A stretch of DNA of 64,000 nt, taken from contig NZ_JADNQW010000002.1 of assembly GCF_015709455.1 (NCBI RefSeq), forward strand, positions 81,955-145,954, written 5' to 3'. Below the pieces are notes generated by a model, which worked only from the letters and a program-made list of their open reading frames with translations, was not told the DNA's origin and did no database searches. Shown in pieces: positions 51,344-60,909 of the stretch. The position numbers and the translations under genes were made by a program. The first letter of the stretch is position 1; every line of letters begins with the position of its first letter. This DNA is from Methylosinus sp. H3A. GTDB lineage: Bacteria > Pseudomonadota > Alphaproteobacteria > Rhizobiales > Beijerinckiaceae.

Positions 51344-53491
51344 ATGGCCGCGCCTCTGCGGAGCTCGTCCTGGTATCGCGTCGCCGATCTCAAGCCGAGA
51401 TTGCGCGCCCACGCCCGGATTCATCGGCAGCGCCATAGAGGCCAGCTCTGGTATGTTCTGCAGGATCGGCAGAATGGCCAGTTTCATCGTCTCTCGCCCT
51501 TGGCGCATAATATCGTTTGCCTCATGGACGGTCGCCGCAGCGTCGATGAAATCTGGGAGATGATGGGCCATCGCTATGGCGACGACCAGCCCACCCAGGA
51601 CGAAACCATTCGTCTTCTGGCTCAGATCCACGCCGCCGATCTGTTGATCGGCGACGTTCCGCCGGACATGGCCGAATTGGCGCATCGGGCGGACAAGCAG
51701 GGTCGGCGCAATTTCGTCCAGAATGTGCGAAATCCGCTCGCGATCCGCATTCCGCTCGTCGATCCAGACCGCTTCCTGAAAGCGACCGCGCCGCTGGCGC
51801 GCTTCTTGTTCAGCTGGTGGGGTTTCGCCTTTTGGCTCGCGACGATCGTCATCGGACTGGCGCTCGCGGGGGTGCATTGGAGCGCGTTGACGCACAATGT
51901 CGCCGATCGCGTTCTGTCGTCGGAAAACATCGTCCTTCTCATGCTCGTCTATCCTCTCGTCAAAGCGCTCCACGAAATCGGCCACGGCATGGCGACGGCG
52001 CGATGGGGCGGCGAGGTGCATGAGATGGGCGTCATGCTGCTCGTGCTGATGCCGGTTCCTTATGTCGACGCCTCCGCTTCCGCTGCCTTTCAGGAAAAGC
52101 GCCGCCGCATCATCGTCGGCGCGGCGGGAATCATGGTCGAAATGTTTCTCGCCGCGGGCGCGATGATCGCCTGGACTCTCGTCGAGAAAGGACTTGTGCG
52201 CGCTGCGGCCTTCGACGTGATGCTGATCGGCAGCGCTTCGACATTGCTCGTCAACGGCAACCCTCTGCTGCGGTTCGACGGCTATTACGTTCTCGCCGAT
52301 CTGATCGAAATTCCCAATCTCGGCGCTCGCGCGAACGCCTATGTGCTGTATCTGATGCAACGTTACGCCTTCGGCGTCGAGCATCTCGTATCGCCGGCGA
52401 CGTCGCCGGGCGAAGCGCCGTGGTTTCTCGCCTATGCGGCAGCATCGTTCTTCTACCGCTCGACGGTGACTTTCGGGATCGCTTTGTTCATCGGCTCGCG
52501 GTTTTTCGTCATCGGAGTTGTGCTCGCGCTCTGGGGCCTGGCTGCCGGCCTCGTGCTGCCGCTCGCAAAAGGCGTGAATCGTCTTCTCCTCGATCCGCAG
52601 CTGCGGCGCGTTCGCGGACGCGCGATCCTCGTATCGAACCTGTCGGTCGTGATCCTTCTCCTCCTGATCATGGCTGTTCCCGCCCCCTATGCCACCATGG
52701 CGCAGGGCGTCGTCGCTGTGCCGGAGAATTCGACGCTTCGCGTGCGGACCGATGGCGAGGCGATCGACGCGCTTCTCGGCGACGATCGCCATATCGAGGC
52801 CGGGACGCGCGTGGCGACGCTCGCGGATCCGGTTCTCGCGGGCGAGACGGCCGTGCTTCAGGCGCAGACCGAGGCCTATCGCCTTCGGCTCGAGGCGGTG
52901 ACGAATTCTGACTTGGTGCAGGCCAATATATTTCGCGAAGAGCTGCGCCGTCTGGACGGCGCCTTGGCGTTGAACCGGCAGCGAATGGCCGACCTCGACA
53001 TTGTCGCGGAGCATTCCGGCCGGCTCATCTTGCCGCGCGCGGCGGACCTTCCGGGAAAATTCGTCAAAAAGGGCGATCTTCTCGGCTATATCGTCGCGCA
53101 AGGCGATCCCATCGTGCGCGTCGTGGTTCCCCAATCGGAGATCGATCTCGTCCGCAGCCGGACGACCAAGGTCGAGATCCGATTCGTCGGCCGCATCGAC
53201 TGCGTCGTTCCCGCCGTCATCGAGCGCGAAGCGCCGGCCGCTCTCGACGAATTGCCGAGTCTCGCGCTCAGCAAGCGCGGGGGCGGCGAGATCGCGCTCG
53301 ATCCGACGAAGACCGACGCGCCGCGCGCGCTCGAATCCCAATTCCACATCGATCTGAGAGTCGCGCCGCGGGAAGAAAGAATGAATATAGGCGAACGCGT
53401 CTATGTGCGCTTCGATCACGGCGCCGAGCCGGTCGCCGGGCGCCTCTGGCGCGCGTCGCGCCAATTGTTGTTGAGGCAGTTCGGTGTGTGA
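51344..53491 (+). CDS. PqqD-like/M50 metalloprotease-like/lipoyl fusion membrane protein
   Basis: This 715-residue protein has an N-terminal PqqD-like winged helix (residues 25-110: YVLQDRQNGQFHRLSPLAHNI, VDEIWEMMG). A membrane M50-type peptidase follows, with zinc motif HEIGH at 210-214 and the distal NPLLRFDGYYVLAD with Asp312. Several more helices come next, then a periplasmic HlyD-like part (VPENSTLRVRTDGEAIDALL, LPGKFVKKGDLLGYIV). PqqD domains bind peptide leaders. I infer that the protein recognises or processes the N-terminus of the giant substrate. The stop overlaps the SecA-like gene by 8 bases. Confidence 0.85.
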   Translation: MAAPLRSSSWYRVADLKPRLRAHARIHRQRHRGQLWYVLQDRQNGQFHRLSPLAHNIVCLMDGRRSVDEIWEMMGHRYGDDQPTQDETIRLLAQIHAADLLIGDVPPDMAELAHRADKQGRRNFVQNVRNPLAIRIPLVDPDRFLKATAPLARFLFSWWGFAFWLATIVIGLALAGVHWSALTHNVADRVLSSENIVLLMLVYPLVKALHEIGHGMATARWGGEVHEMGVMLLVLMPVPYVDASASAAFQEKRRRIIVGAAGIMVEMFLAAGAMIAWTLVEKGLVRAAAFDVMLIGSASTLLVNGNPLLRFDGYYVLADLIEIPNLGARANAYVLYLMQRYAFGVEHLVSPATSPGEAPWFLAYAAASFFYRSTVTFGIALFIGSRFFVIGVVLALWGLAAGLVLPLAKGVNRLLLDPQLRRVRGRAILVSNLSVVILLLLIMAVPAPYATMAQGVVAVPENSTLRVRTDGEAIDALLGDDRHIEAGTRVATLADPVLAGETAVLQAQTEAYRLRLEAVTNSDLVQANIFREELRRLDGALALNRQRMADLDIVAEHSGRLILPRAADLPGKFVKKGDLLGYIVAQGDPIVRVVVPQSEIDLVRSRTTKVEIRFVGRIDCVVPAVIEREAPAALDELPSLALSKRGGGEIALDPTKTDAPRALESQFHIDLRVAPREERMNIGERVYVRFDHGAEPVAGRLWRASRQLLLRQFGV

Positions 53492-55481
53492 GGCGTCGGC
53501 GCCGGCGAGCCGCCCACTGCCGCGGCCGAGACTCTATCCAGAGCGGCGCTGGCCACGCTCCGGGCCGCTGGAGCAAGCGGCCGAAGCAGTGGCGGCTCGC
53601 TTCGCTCCGCAGATCGGGCGCTTCAAGGGGCGCGCCGCCGCCTCCATCGTCGAGCGCGTCGCGGCGCATGAGGCAGAGCTCCGCGCAACTTCCGACGCGG
53701 AGCTGCGCGCGCGCGGGCGGGCGCTGCGTGAAAAACTGCATCATTGTCGCGCACGCGAGCCGAAAGCCATCGCAGAGGCATTCGCCGTCATCCGCGAGGC
53801 GTCTGGCCGCGTGCTGGGAATGCGCCATTTCGATGTGCAGCTGATCGGCGGCAATATTCTGCTCGGCGGGATGATCGCCGAGATGGACACGGGCGAAGGC
53901 AAGACGCTCACGGCGACGCTGGCCGCGGCGACAGCGGCGTTGGCCGGCGTGCCGACCCATGTCGTCACGGCCAATGATTATCTCGCGCGACGCGACGCCG
54001 AGCTGATGCGGCCGCTATATGAATTTCTCGGGCTGAGCGTCGGCGTCGTGATCCAGGAGATGGCGCCCGAGGAAAAAAGGGCCACCTATGCCTGCGAGAT
54101 CGCCTATTGCACCAACAAGACTCTAGCCTTCGATTATTTGCGCGATCGGCTGACGCTCGGTCGACGCAGCGGCAATCTACGGCATAAATTCGAAAATCTC
54201 GCAGCGCCGGCGGCGCGGATGCGAGAGCTGCTGTTGCGAGGGCTGCATTTCGCGATCGTGGATGAAGCGGACAGCATTCTCATCGACGAGGCGCGCACGC
54301 CGCTCATCCTCTCGCGCGAGCTGACGTCGACATCCGAACGAGAGATTTTCGTAGAGGCGCTCGACATCGCCGCGCGGATGGCCGAGGGGCGCGATTATGT
54401 GATCCGCCGCGACGAAAGGCGGGTCGACCTCACCGCATCCGGCAGAACGACCGCCGCCGAGCTGGCGCAGCGGCTCGGAAGCCGTTGGCAGATCGTGTCC
54501 CAACGCGAGGAATGGGCGCTTCAGGCGATCACCGCAATGCGCCTGTTCCACCGCGACGAGCATTACATCGTCCGCGGCGAAAAGGTCGAGATCGTCGACG
54601 AATATACCGGGCGCGTCATGCCGGATCGGTTCTGGAGCGACGGGCTTCATCAAATGATCGAGGTCAAGGAAGGCTGCGCTCTATCCGGTGTTCGCGCGAC
54701 CATCGCCAGAATGACATATCAGCGATTTTTCCGACGCTACCAGCGGCTCGCAGGCATGACGGGAACGGCCGCCGAGGTCTCGCGCGAGCTCTGGAGCGTC
54801 TATCGCCTCACAGTCGCGCGCGTGCCCACCAACAGACCGTCGCAACGAAGGTTTCTTCAGGATCGCATCGTCGCGACCGAGGCAGATAAATGGCGCGTCA
54901 TCGCGGAGACGATCGCCGCGCATCATCGCCGTGGAGCGCCGGTGTTGCTCGGCGTGAGATCGGTGGCGTCGTCTCGCAGAGCCAGCGAGAGTCTGACGGC
55001 GGTCGGCCTGCCGCATATCGTTCTCAACGCCGCGCAGGACGCCGCCGAGGCGGAGATCGTCGCCGCCGCAGGCAGGCGTGGACGCATCACGATCGCGACC
55101 AATATGGCCGGCCGCGGGACCGACATCAAGCTCGACGCCGATGTGATCGAATTGGGCGGGCTGCATGTCATAATGTCCGAACGCCACGACGCCCGCAGGA
55201 TCGATCGCCAGCTCGCCGGGCGCTGCGCTCGACAAGGTCAGCTCGGCTGCTTTCAGGCGATCCTTTCGCTCGCGGACGGCGTCACGGACACAAACGCTTT
55301 ACCGATTGAGCAGTACCTAATGCACGTAATGATTCGAGCCGGCTGGTCATGGCCCGCACGTCTCGCTCTTCGTGCAGCGCAAAGACACGCGGAGCGGCTT
55401 CATGCTCGTATGCGTCGCGAATTATTGGATAGAGACGAGACTCTCGACCATGCGCTCGCCTTCACTGGTAACGCCGAATAG
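53484..55481 (+). CDS. SecA paralogue, shortened
   Basis: This 665-residue protein starts at GTG 53484, overlapping the previous stop. SecA motor motifs are intact: Walker A MDTGEGKT (134-141), VTANDYLARRDAELM, DEAD box VDEADSILIDEARTPLI (259-275), MTYQRFFRRYQRLAGMTGTA, NMAGRGTDIKL, and RIDRQLAGRCARQGQLG in place of the usual RSGRQGDPG. Housekeeping SecA is about 900 residues; the C-terminal wing, scaffold extension and zinc-binding tail are missing here. A dedicated SecA next to periplasmic adaptors and TolC suggests that it powers inner-membrane passage of the giant protein. Confidence 0.9.
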   Translation: MCEASAPASRPLPRPRLYPERRWPRSGPLEQAAEAVAARFAPQIGRFKGRAAASIVERVAAHEAELRATSDAELRARGRALREKLHHCRAREPKAIAEAFAVIREASGRVLGMRHFDVQLIGGNILLGGMIAEMDTGEGKTLTATLAAATAALAGVPTHVVTANDYLARRDAELMRPLYEFLGLSVGVVIQEMAPEEKRATYACEIAYCTNKTLAFDYLRDRLTLGRRSGNLRHKFENLAAPAARMRELLLRGLHFAIVDEADSILIDEARTPLILSRELTSTSEREIFVEALDIAARMAEGRDYVIRRDERRVDLTASGRTTAAELAQRLGSRWQIVSQREEWALQAITAMRLFHRDEHYIVRGEKVEIVDEYTGRVMPDRFWSDGLHQMIEVKEGCALSGVRATIARMTYQRFFRRYQRLAGMTGTAAEVSRELWSVYRLTVARVPTNRPSQRRFLQDRIVATEADKWRVIAETIAAHHRRGAPVLLGVRSVASSRRASESLTAVGLPHIVLNAAQDAAEAEIVAAAGRRGRITIATNMAGRGTDIKLDADVIELGGLHVIMSERHDARRIDRQLAGRCARQGQLGCFQAILSLADGVTDTNALPIEQYLMHVMIRAGWSWPARLALRAAQRHAERLHARMRRELLDRDETLDHALAFTGNAE

Positions 55482-56331
55482 GCCCCGAGCATCGCGCGCG
55501 CAGATCGCCGTCGTGGCGATCCTCGCGCTTCACTGCTGCTCCTCGACGCAACAGGCTCGCGCCCAGAACCGACGCTTCGATTGCGTCATCGATCCCTCGA
55601 TGACGGTGAAGCTCGGCAGTCCGACAACCGGATTGATTTCCGAAGCGCTCGTCGATCGCGGCGACGTCGTCGCGGAAGGCCAGGTCGTGGCCCGGCTCGA
55701 ATCGAGCGTCGAGGCCGCGACGCTGGAATTGAACCTCGCCCGCGCGGCGAGTGCGGCGCGTGTCGAGGCGCAGGCCGCACGATTGAGACTCAGTAAGGCG
55801 CGTATGGGACGGGCGCGGGAGCTGTACGCGCGAAACAGCTTTACGCTCGACAAATTGGACGAACAAAAAGCGGACATGCGCGTCGCCGAAGAGGATCTCG
55901 CGCGCGAAAAAGTCGAGCTGCGTCTCGCAGAGCTCGAAGTCGTGAGGGCCCGCGCCGTGCTCGAGCAGCGAACGATTCGCAGCCCTGTCGCCGGCGTGGT
56001 CGGCGAACGAAAGCTGTCTCCGGGCGAATTCGTTCATCAGGATGCTTTCATCATGAGCGTCGTGCATCTCGATCCATTACATGTCGAGGCGTTTCTGCCG
56101 GTCGCAATGTATCCGCAGGTAAAGGTCGGCGCGACCGCCATGGTCCTTCCTGACGAGCCCATCGGCGAAAGCTATCCTGCGACCGTCTCGGTCGTCGATC
56201 GCGTGTTCGATCCGGCGAGCGCGACATTCGGCGTTCGCCTTCTTTTGCCCAATCCAGGCAATCGACTGCCCGGCGGCCAGCGATGCAAGCTCAATTTCGA
56301 CGATATGGCGCGCGAGAGGGAGTCGAAATGA
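55450..56331 (+). CDS. Periplasmic adaptor (HlyD/RND MFP family)
   Basis: This 293-residue protein starts at ATG 55450, overlapping the SecA gene by 32 bases. A signal peptide or anchor (AQIAVVAILALHCCSSTQQARA) precedes lipoyl half-motif LGSPTTGLISEALVDRGDVV. An alpha-hairpin follows with ARARELYARNSF-like helices, then the second half-motif IRSPVAGVVGERKLSPGEFV and a beta-barrel part. It would bridge the inner-membrane part of the system to the TolC-like channel encoded 31 bases downstream. Confidence 0.88.
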   Translation: MRSPSLVTPNRPRASRAQIAVVAILALHCCSSTQQARAQNRRFDCVIDPSMTVKLGSPTTGLISEALVDRGDVVAEGQVVARLESSVEAATLELNLARAASAARVEAQAARLRLSKARMGRARELYARNSFTLDKLDEQKADMRVAEEDLAREKVELRLAELEVVRARAVLEQRTIRSPVAGVVGERKLSPGEFVHQDAFIMSVVHLDPLHVEAFLPVAMYPQVKVGATAMVLPDEPIGESYPATVSVVDRVFDPASATFGVRLLLPNPGNRLPGGQRCKLNFDDMARERESK

Positions 56332-56362
56332 ACGTGGCGAACGCGAATCTCCTGGCGGCGTC

Positions 56363-57802
56363 ATGACGAACGCACACGCCGACAGGCGCATCGCGCGCGG
56401 AGCCGCGCGGCGAATTTGCGCCTCGATGCTCGGCCTTGTCGCGCTCGGCGCGCACGACCTGCGCGCGGAAACTCTGAAGGGCGCGCTCGCTTTTGCCTAC
56501 GCCAGCAATCCAGACCTCGAGGAGCAACGCGCGATTGCACGGATCCGCGACGAGGACGTGTCCAAAGCGGCTGCGGGACATCGACCCAAGGCCGGCGTCT
56601 CCTTCAGCGCCGGACCGCAAAAATCGAGCGTTCGTCAGCCCGGCGGGCGCGATCAGCTACGGAACCGCCTCTACACCAATGATGACAATTTCGGCTATCC
56701 GCGCAGCGGAACGCTGAATCTCTCATTGACGGTGTTCGACGGCTGGCGTTCGGACAATTCGATGCGCCAGGCCGAGTCCGGCGTGCTCGCCGCGCGCGCG
56801 ACGTTGATGGCCGCGGAGCAAGAAGTGCTGCTGCGCGGCGTCACCGTCTATATGGATGTGTTGCGCGACACCGCGACGCTCGGCCTGCGCAGGCATAATC
56901 AAGCCGTTCTCGCGGAGCAGTTGCGCGTCGCGCGTGATCGCGCCGACACGGGAATGGCGACAGTGGCGGATGTCGCACAGGCGGAAGCGGCGTTGGCGCA
57001 AGCCGCGTCCGACCATGCGGGGGCGCGTGAGGCGCTGCGGGCGAGCGTGGCCGAATATCGCGAGGTGATCGGGCGTCCGCCGAACCGGCTCGAGCCCGCG
57101 CAGGGCTGCGACCCTGATTTGCCGGCGACCATCGAACGCGCGGTGGAGCGCGCCATCGTCGCGCATCCGCAGGTGATCTCCTCTCTGCATCATGTGGACA
57201 TGGCGACGATGGCTGTAAAAGTCGCCGAGGGCGCGCTCATGCCGTCCTTTTCCGTGGGCGGCCAAGTCTATCAGCAATACGATTCCTATCTCGGCTATCC
57301 CGGCACCAAGCAGTTTTCGGCGCAGGTGACCGGAACGTTGAACGTGCCCTTATATGACGGCGGCGCCGAATATTCGGCGGTCAGGCAGGCCAAGCAGCAG
57401 CTCGGGCAGGCGCAGGTGCATGTCACAGCTCAGCGCAGCGCCATTCGCGCCAAGCTCGCCGTGAGCTACAGCCGCCTTGCAGCGACGAAGGCGGCGATGC
57501 ATTACGGCGGAATATTGGTGCGCTCCTCGGAAACGGCGCTGGCGCAAATCCGCAATGAGGCCGAGTTCGGCCAAAGAACTCTTCTCGACGTGCTGAACGC
57601 CCAACAGGCGCTATTCGACGCCAGGGTCAAAATGGTGTCTGCGCAACATGATCGCGTCGTCGCCTCCTGCTCGGCGCTCGCGGCGATCGGCGGCTTGTCG
57701 GCCGATGGTTTGAGTCTCGATGTCGAACGTTACGATCCGGCGAAGAATCTGGAGCGCGTGCGCGATCTGTGGATCGGCGTCGACATGCCAGAAGATCGAT
57801 GA
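56363..57802 (+). CDS. TolC-family outer-membrane channel
   Basis: This 479-residue protein has a signal peptide ending near HDLRAE. The TolC repeats are visible: LKGALAFAYASNPDLEEQRA, LNLSLTVFDGWRSDNSMRQA, then DVAQAEAALAQA, GTLNVPLYDGGAEYSAVRQAKQQ and EAEFGQRTLLDVLNAQQALFDAR. It is the last clear gene of the export cluster. No RND pump or ABC exporter that would normally pair with it is encoded in the window, which supports the SecA-based model. Confidence 0.93.
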   Translation: MTNAHADRRIARGAARRICASMLGLVALGAHDLRAETLKGALAFAYASNPDLEEQRAIARIRDEDVSKAAAGHRPKAGVSFSAGPQKSSVRQPGGRDQLRNRLYTNDDNFGYPRSGTLNLSLTVFDGWRSDNSMRQAESGVLAARATLMAAEQEVLLRGVTVYMDVLRDTATLGLRRHNQAVLAEQLRVARDRADTGMATVADVAQAEAALAQAASDHAGAREALRASVAEYREVIGRPPNRLEPAQGCDPDLPATIERAVERAIVAHPQVISSLHHVDMATMAVKVAEGALMPSFSVGGQVYQQYDSYLGYPGTKQFSAQVTGTLNVPLYDGGAEYSAVRQAKQQLGQAQVHVTAQRSAIRAKLAVSYSRLAATKAAMHYGGILVRSSETALAQIRNEAEFGQRTLLDVLNAQQALFDARVKMVSAQHDRVVASCSALAAIGGLSADGLSLDVERYDPAKNLERVRDLWIGVDMPEDR

Positions 57803-58628
57803 CGGAGACGCGCAAGGCGGTCGGATCGCGGCGGAAGATCATCGGCGCCTTCATCGGCTCGGCAGACCGCGAAGATGTCGGCGCGTATCATTTGGGCGAC
57901 GCTGTGCGTGATAGGAGGCGTTACCCGCGTGTCGCGAACAAGTCAAAGAGCGCCGCGCGTGACGAAATTGGAACTTCGAGACTCCTCATGGCGAGCGAGT
58001 TTCATCATGCGTGGAAATGTTCGCTGATACTTTCTGATTTCTCCCGACAGCGGGTGCCGGTGCCCTAAAGACACTTGTGTCAAGGGCGCGAAGAAAAGCT
58101 CGCCGCCCATTCCTTTGTCACTAACGAGGAATTGACACATCGGTCCATTCATATCTCTCGTTTCGAACACGTTGACTATCGTCAGATGCAACGCTGTCTC
58201 CCGAGACCCGGTACGATTGCGGAGAAATGTCAGAAGCGATGGCTTCGCATGGGCAGACAGCGGCAAAGCCTGTCGAACGAGATGAAGCAGCCTGTGCTCT
58301 GCGCTTTCAAAAGTCATTGACGATCTCGGAGAGCTATCGATATGGCGCTGGGGCTGATGCGACGTCCCAGGAGCCTGCGAAACCAAGAGCGTTAGCGAAA
58401 CGGGCGCCAGAACGTTCGGCCACCTTTGATCCAAAGGTTCATCGTTGTAAATATTTGCATTTGTTGGCCGGCTTGGCTGTCGGCTTTGAATTCGGAGGCA
58501 GATTTGCGAGAATGCTGTCGATTTGAACGATCTGACGCCGCGAACCAGATCTAATCACCTGCTCAGTCATTGAACAACTGTCCGGTAAACTTCAAAAGCC
58601 TTTTCAAACGATCCAGGGTGTCGGAACA
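57803..58628. other. Stretch without a supported gene
   Basis: A frame beginning ATG 57799 overlaps the tolC-like stop (ATGA) and runs 89 codons to 58068, without recognisable features. A 163-codon minus-strand frame (57943-58434) has repeat-family flavour (SPRSSMTFESAEHRLLHLV) but no identifiable domain and may be a mobile-element remnant. Neither is annotated as a gene. Confidence 0.35.
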
Positions 58629-59168
58629 TCAGGTGATCTGTCGCTTGGCGAGCTTACGGGCGAGCGTTCGCCGATGCATGCCCAATCGACGCGCAGCTTC
58701 CGAAACGTTGAAATTTACCTCCATGAGCGTCTCGTGAATGCGCTCCCACTCGACGGTCTTGATCGAGTTCTTGCGCTCGGAAAAGGCAGTGCGGCCATTC
58801 GCCTCTCTTCCGAGTAGAGCAGCTTCTATGTCATCCACGCTCGAAGGTTTCACGAGATAGTGACAAGCGCCGAGCTTGATCGCTTCCACCGCCGTGGCGA
58901 TGCTGGCGTAGCCAGTCAGAACAACGATGCTCATCGAGGGATTCGCGCGCAGGAGCGACTTGATGCATTCGAGCCCGGATGGGCCGACCAGCTTGAGGTC
59001 GACGATCGCAAAGCATGGCGGCGCATCGGGGAGCGCAGCCTCGACGTCCTCGAGGCTTTGGCGAACCGTAACCCGATATCCTCGTCTCTCGAATGATTTT
59101 CGAAGCGCTCTACCGAAGGAGACGTCGTCTTCGACGATCATGAGAAGGCGATCAAGAGAGGACATCAT
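58629..59168 (-). CDS. regA: RegA/ActR/PrrA-family response regulator
   Basis: This 179-residue protein starts at ATG 59168. The receiver domain has MIVEDDVSFG, the phosphoacceptor Asp in AIVDLKLVGPSGLE, VLTGYASIATA and LVKPSS. The C-terminus is the Fis-type helix-turn-helix characteristic of RegA: NVSEAARRLGMHRRTLARKL. It overlaps the kinase gene by 17 bases. RegA-type regulators control respiratory and redox genes in alphaproteobacteria, and the bd-like oxidase operon upstream is a natural target. Confidence 0.9.
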   Translation of the reverse strand: MMSSLDRLLMIVEDDVSFGRALRKSFERRGYRVTVRQSLEDVEAALPDAPPCFAIVDLKLVGPSGLECIKSLLRANPSMSIVVLTGYASIATAVEAIKLGACHYLVKPSSVDDIEAALLGREANGRTAFSERKNSIKTVEWERIHETLMEVNFNVSEAARRLGMHRRTLARKLAKRQIT

Positions 59169-60540
59169 TTTTCTCGATCGACAGCGCCTCGATCGGCAAT
59201 CGAAGCTCGACAATGGCGCCGTCGCCATTGTTGCGCGCCTCGATCGAGCCGCCGACCTTTCGCACGACGTTGACTGCGAGAAATAGACCGAGGCCGGTTC
59301 CAGGCTGTTCTTTCCTCGATAGATAAGGTTTGCCGAAGCTTTGGAGCACGTCCGACGGAAAGCCTGCGCCCTTGTCCTTCACAGTCAGAATCAAGATGTC
59401 GCTACGCAGGATGGCTTCGAGCGACAGCCAGTCGGGAGACGCCTCCAGCGCATTGTCGAGAACATTGAACAGCGCCTGCTTTAGAATCACGTCGGGCGCG
59501 ATGGCGCTGTCGACAGAAACGCTGCTTCTGTAGTCGAAGTTCACTGGCGTTCTATGCCTCTTCCATTCCTCCGTCAGCTCGTCGAGGAATCGGACGATGG
59601 TCGTTCGCTCTGCGCCCTCCGCGCGAATCTCGCCGGCGGTGAGGAGAATTCTCGAGACGATATCTTTGCATCGGGCGAGCGCGCCTTTCATCTCATCGAG
59701 ATCGACGCCGATCTCCGGATCTTCGGCGAGCCTCGGGATTCGCTCCCAATCCTGCAATATCACCGAAAGCGTCGCGAGCGGCGTGCTGAGCTCGTGGGCG
59801 GCGCCGGAGGCCAGAAGTCCCATTCGAACGATATGCTCCTGCTCGATCGCATGCTGTCGCATCTGTGACAAGCGCGCCTGCTTTTCGCGGACATTGCGAT
59901 TGATCCTGGTCACGAGAGCCACGAGAAGCACGGAAGCCAATGCGAAGCAGACGAACATGCCGACGAGGTGAAGCTTGAAAAACTGCATTTCCCCCTGGTC
60001 TGCTTCACTCGCGTGCCAGCCAATGTCGTGATAGTCGAAGGTCAGCCAAATAAAGCAGCTTCCACAGAGCGCGACGATGGTCCAGGTGTAACGGCTCGGT
60101 AGCAGCACCGCGCCGAGAATCACTTGGAGAAGGAAAAGGGAAACAAACGGATTGGTGGCCCCGCCGCTGAGGAAGAGCTGCGTCGAGAGGGTCGTCAAAT
60201 CGAACAGAAGCTGTACGAACAGCTCGAAATCGTCGATCGGCCTTTTGGCCGAGCAACGGTATAGGCTCCCGAGATTGAAAAGCGCCAAAACGAGGATGAC
60301 GCTCGCCATTTGAATCAACGGGAGCCGCAGATGGAACCCGAAGTCCACGATCAGTATCGTCGCGATCTGACCGCAGATCGCTATCCAGCGCAGCGTTACG
60401 AGCAGAAGAAGATTTTTCTTGTTCGTTGTCTGTCCGACCAGATCTTCGGCCGTTCCTTCGGGCGACTCGCCGTCGCGATCGAGTGTCGATCGAAGCACTC
60501 GATCGACGTCTTCACTCTCACTTTTCAGCGCGCAGTCCAT
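59152..60540 (-). CDS. regB: RegB/ActS/PrrB-family redox-sensing histidine kinase
   Basis: This 462-residue protein has six hydrophobic helices. Helix 3-4 carries the quinone-sensing motif GGATNPF (residues 126-132). The H-box AAHELSTPL has phospho-acceptor H249. A cysteine in the redox-box context ALARCKDIV (C291) matches the redox-active Cys of RegB. The ATP-binding part has NVLDNALEAS, DKGAGF and GTGLGLFLA. It starts inside the cytochrome c gene (23-base overlap), so translation is coupled. Confidence 0.92.
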   Translation of the reverse strand: MDCALKSESEDVDRVLRSTLDRDGESPEGTAEDLVGQTTNKKNLLLLVTLRWIAICGQIATILIVDFGFHLRLPLIQMASVILVLALFNLGSLYRCSAKRPIDDFELFVQLLFDLTTLSTQLFLSGGATNPFVSLFLLQVILGAVLLPSRYTWTIVALCGSCFIWLTFDYHDIGWHASEADQGEMQFFKLHLVGMFVCFALASVLLVALVTRINRNVREKQARLSQMRQHAIEQEHIVRMGLLASGAAHELSTPLATLSVILQDWERIPRLAEDPEIGVDLDEMKGALARCKDIVSRILLTAGEIRAEGAERTTIVRFLDELTEEWKRHRTPVNFDYRSSVSVDSAIAPDVILKQALFNVLDNALEASPDWLSLEAILRSDILILTVKDKGAGFPSDVLQSFGKPYLSRKEQPGTGLGLFLAVNVVRKVGGSIEARNNGDGAIVELRLPIEALSIEKNDVLS

Positions 60541-60892
60541 GGAAAAATCCCGCGATGTTGTCGATATCCGCGTCGGAAAGCGGCTTCGCCATTTCCGTCA
60601 TAGAGGGATTTCTACGGTCCTGTCCGAGGCGATAGTCCTTCAAGGCTTGCGCCAGATAGTCGCGATTTTGGCCGGCGAGATGCGGCACGCCGGCCACGAC
60701 GGCTCGTCCGTTCTCGCCGTGGCAAGCCATGCACACCTCAGCCCGCTTTTTCCCGGCCGCAATGTCTGGCATCTGCGCCTTCGCCGATTGGGAAAGGACG
60801 AGAGAAAAGCTCGCTATGGCGATTAATCTGGCGGCGAACGAACTCGTGATCGATCGAGCGTCGGACATTGGGAGATAGTCGGCATGCTTCAT
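60518..60892 (-). CDS. Small periplasmic cytochrome c (class I)
   Basis: This 124-residue protein is read from ATG 60892; MSDARS, eight codons later, is also possible. A signal peptide (AARLIAIASFSLVLSQSAKA) precedes heme-binding CMACH, GVPHLAGQNRDYLAQALKDYR, and the axial Met in NPSMTEMAKPLSDADI. It is of cytochrome c553/c4 style. It lies 17 bases after the CydB-like gene and probably feeds electrons to, or accepts them from, the bd-like complex. Confidence 0.88.
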   Translation of the reverse strand: MKHADYLPMSDARSITSSFAARLIAIASFSLVLSQSAKAQMPDIAAGKKRAEVCMACHGENGRAVVAGVPHLAGQNRDYLAQALKDYRLGQDRRNPSMTEMAKPLSDADIDNIAGFFHGLRAEK

Positions 60893-60909
60893 TGTAGTGC
60901 TCCGGATTT

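Noticed and set aside
57943..58434. A 163-codon minus-strand frame with a faint mobile-element look
   Set aside because: No domain or terminal repeats could be seen, and it would need homology evidence to be called a gene.
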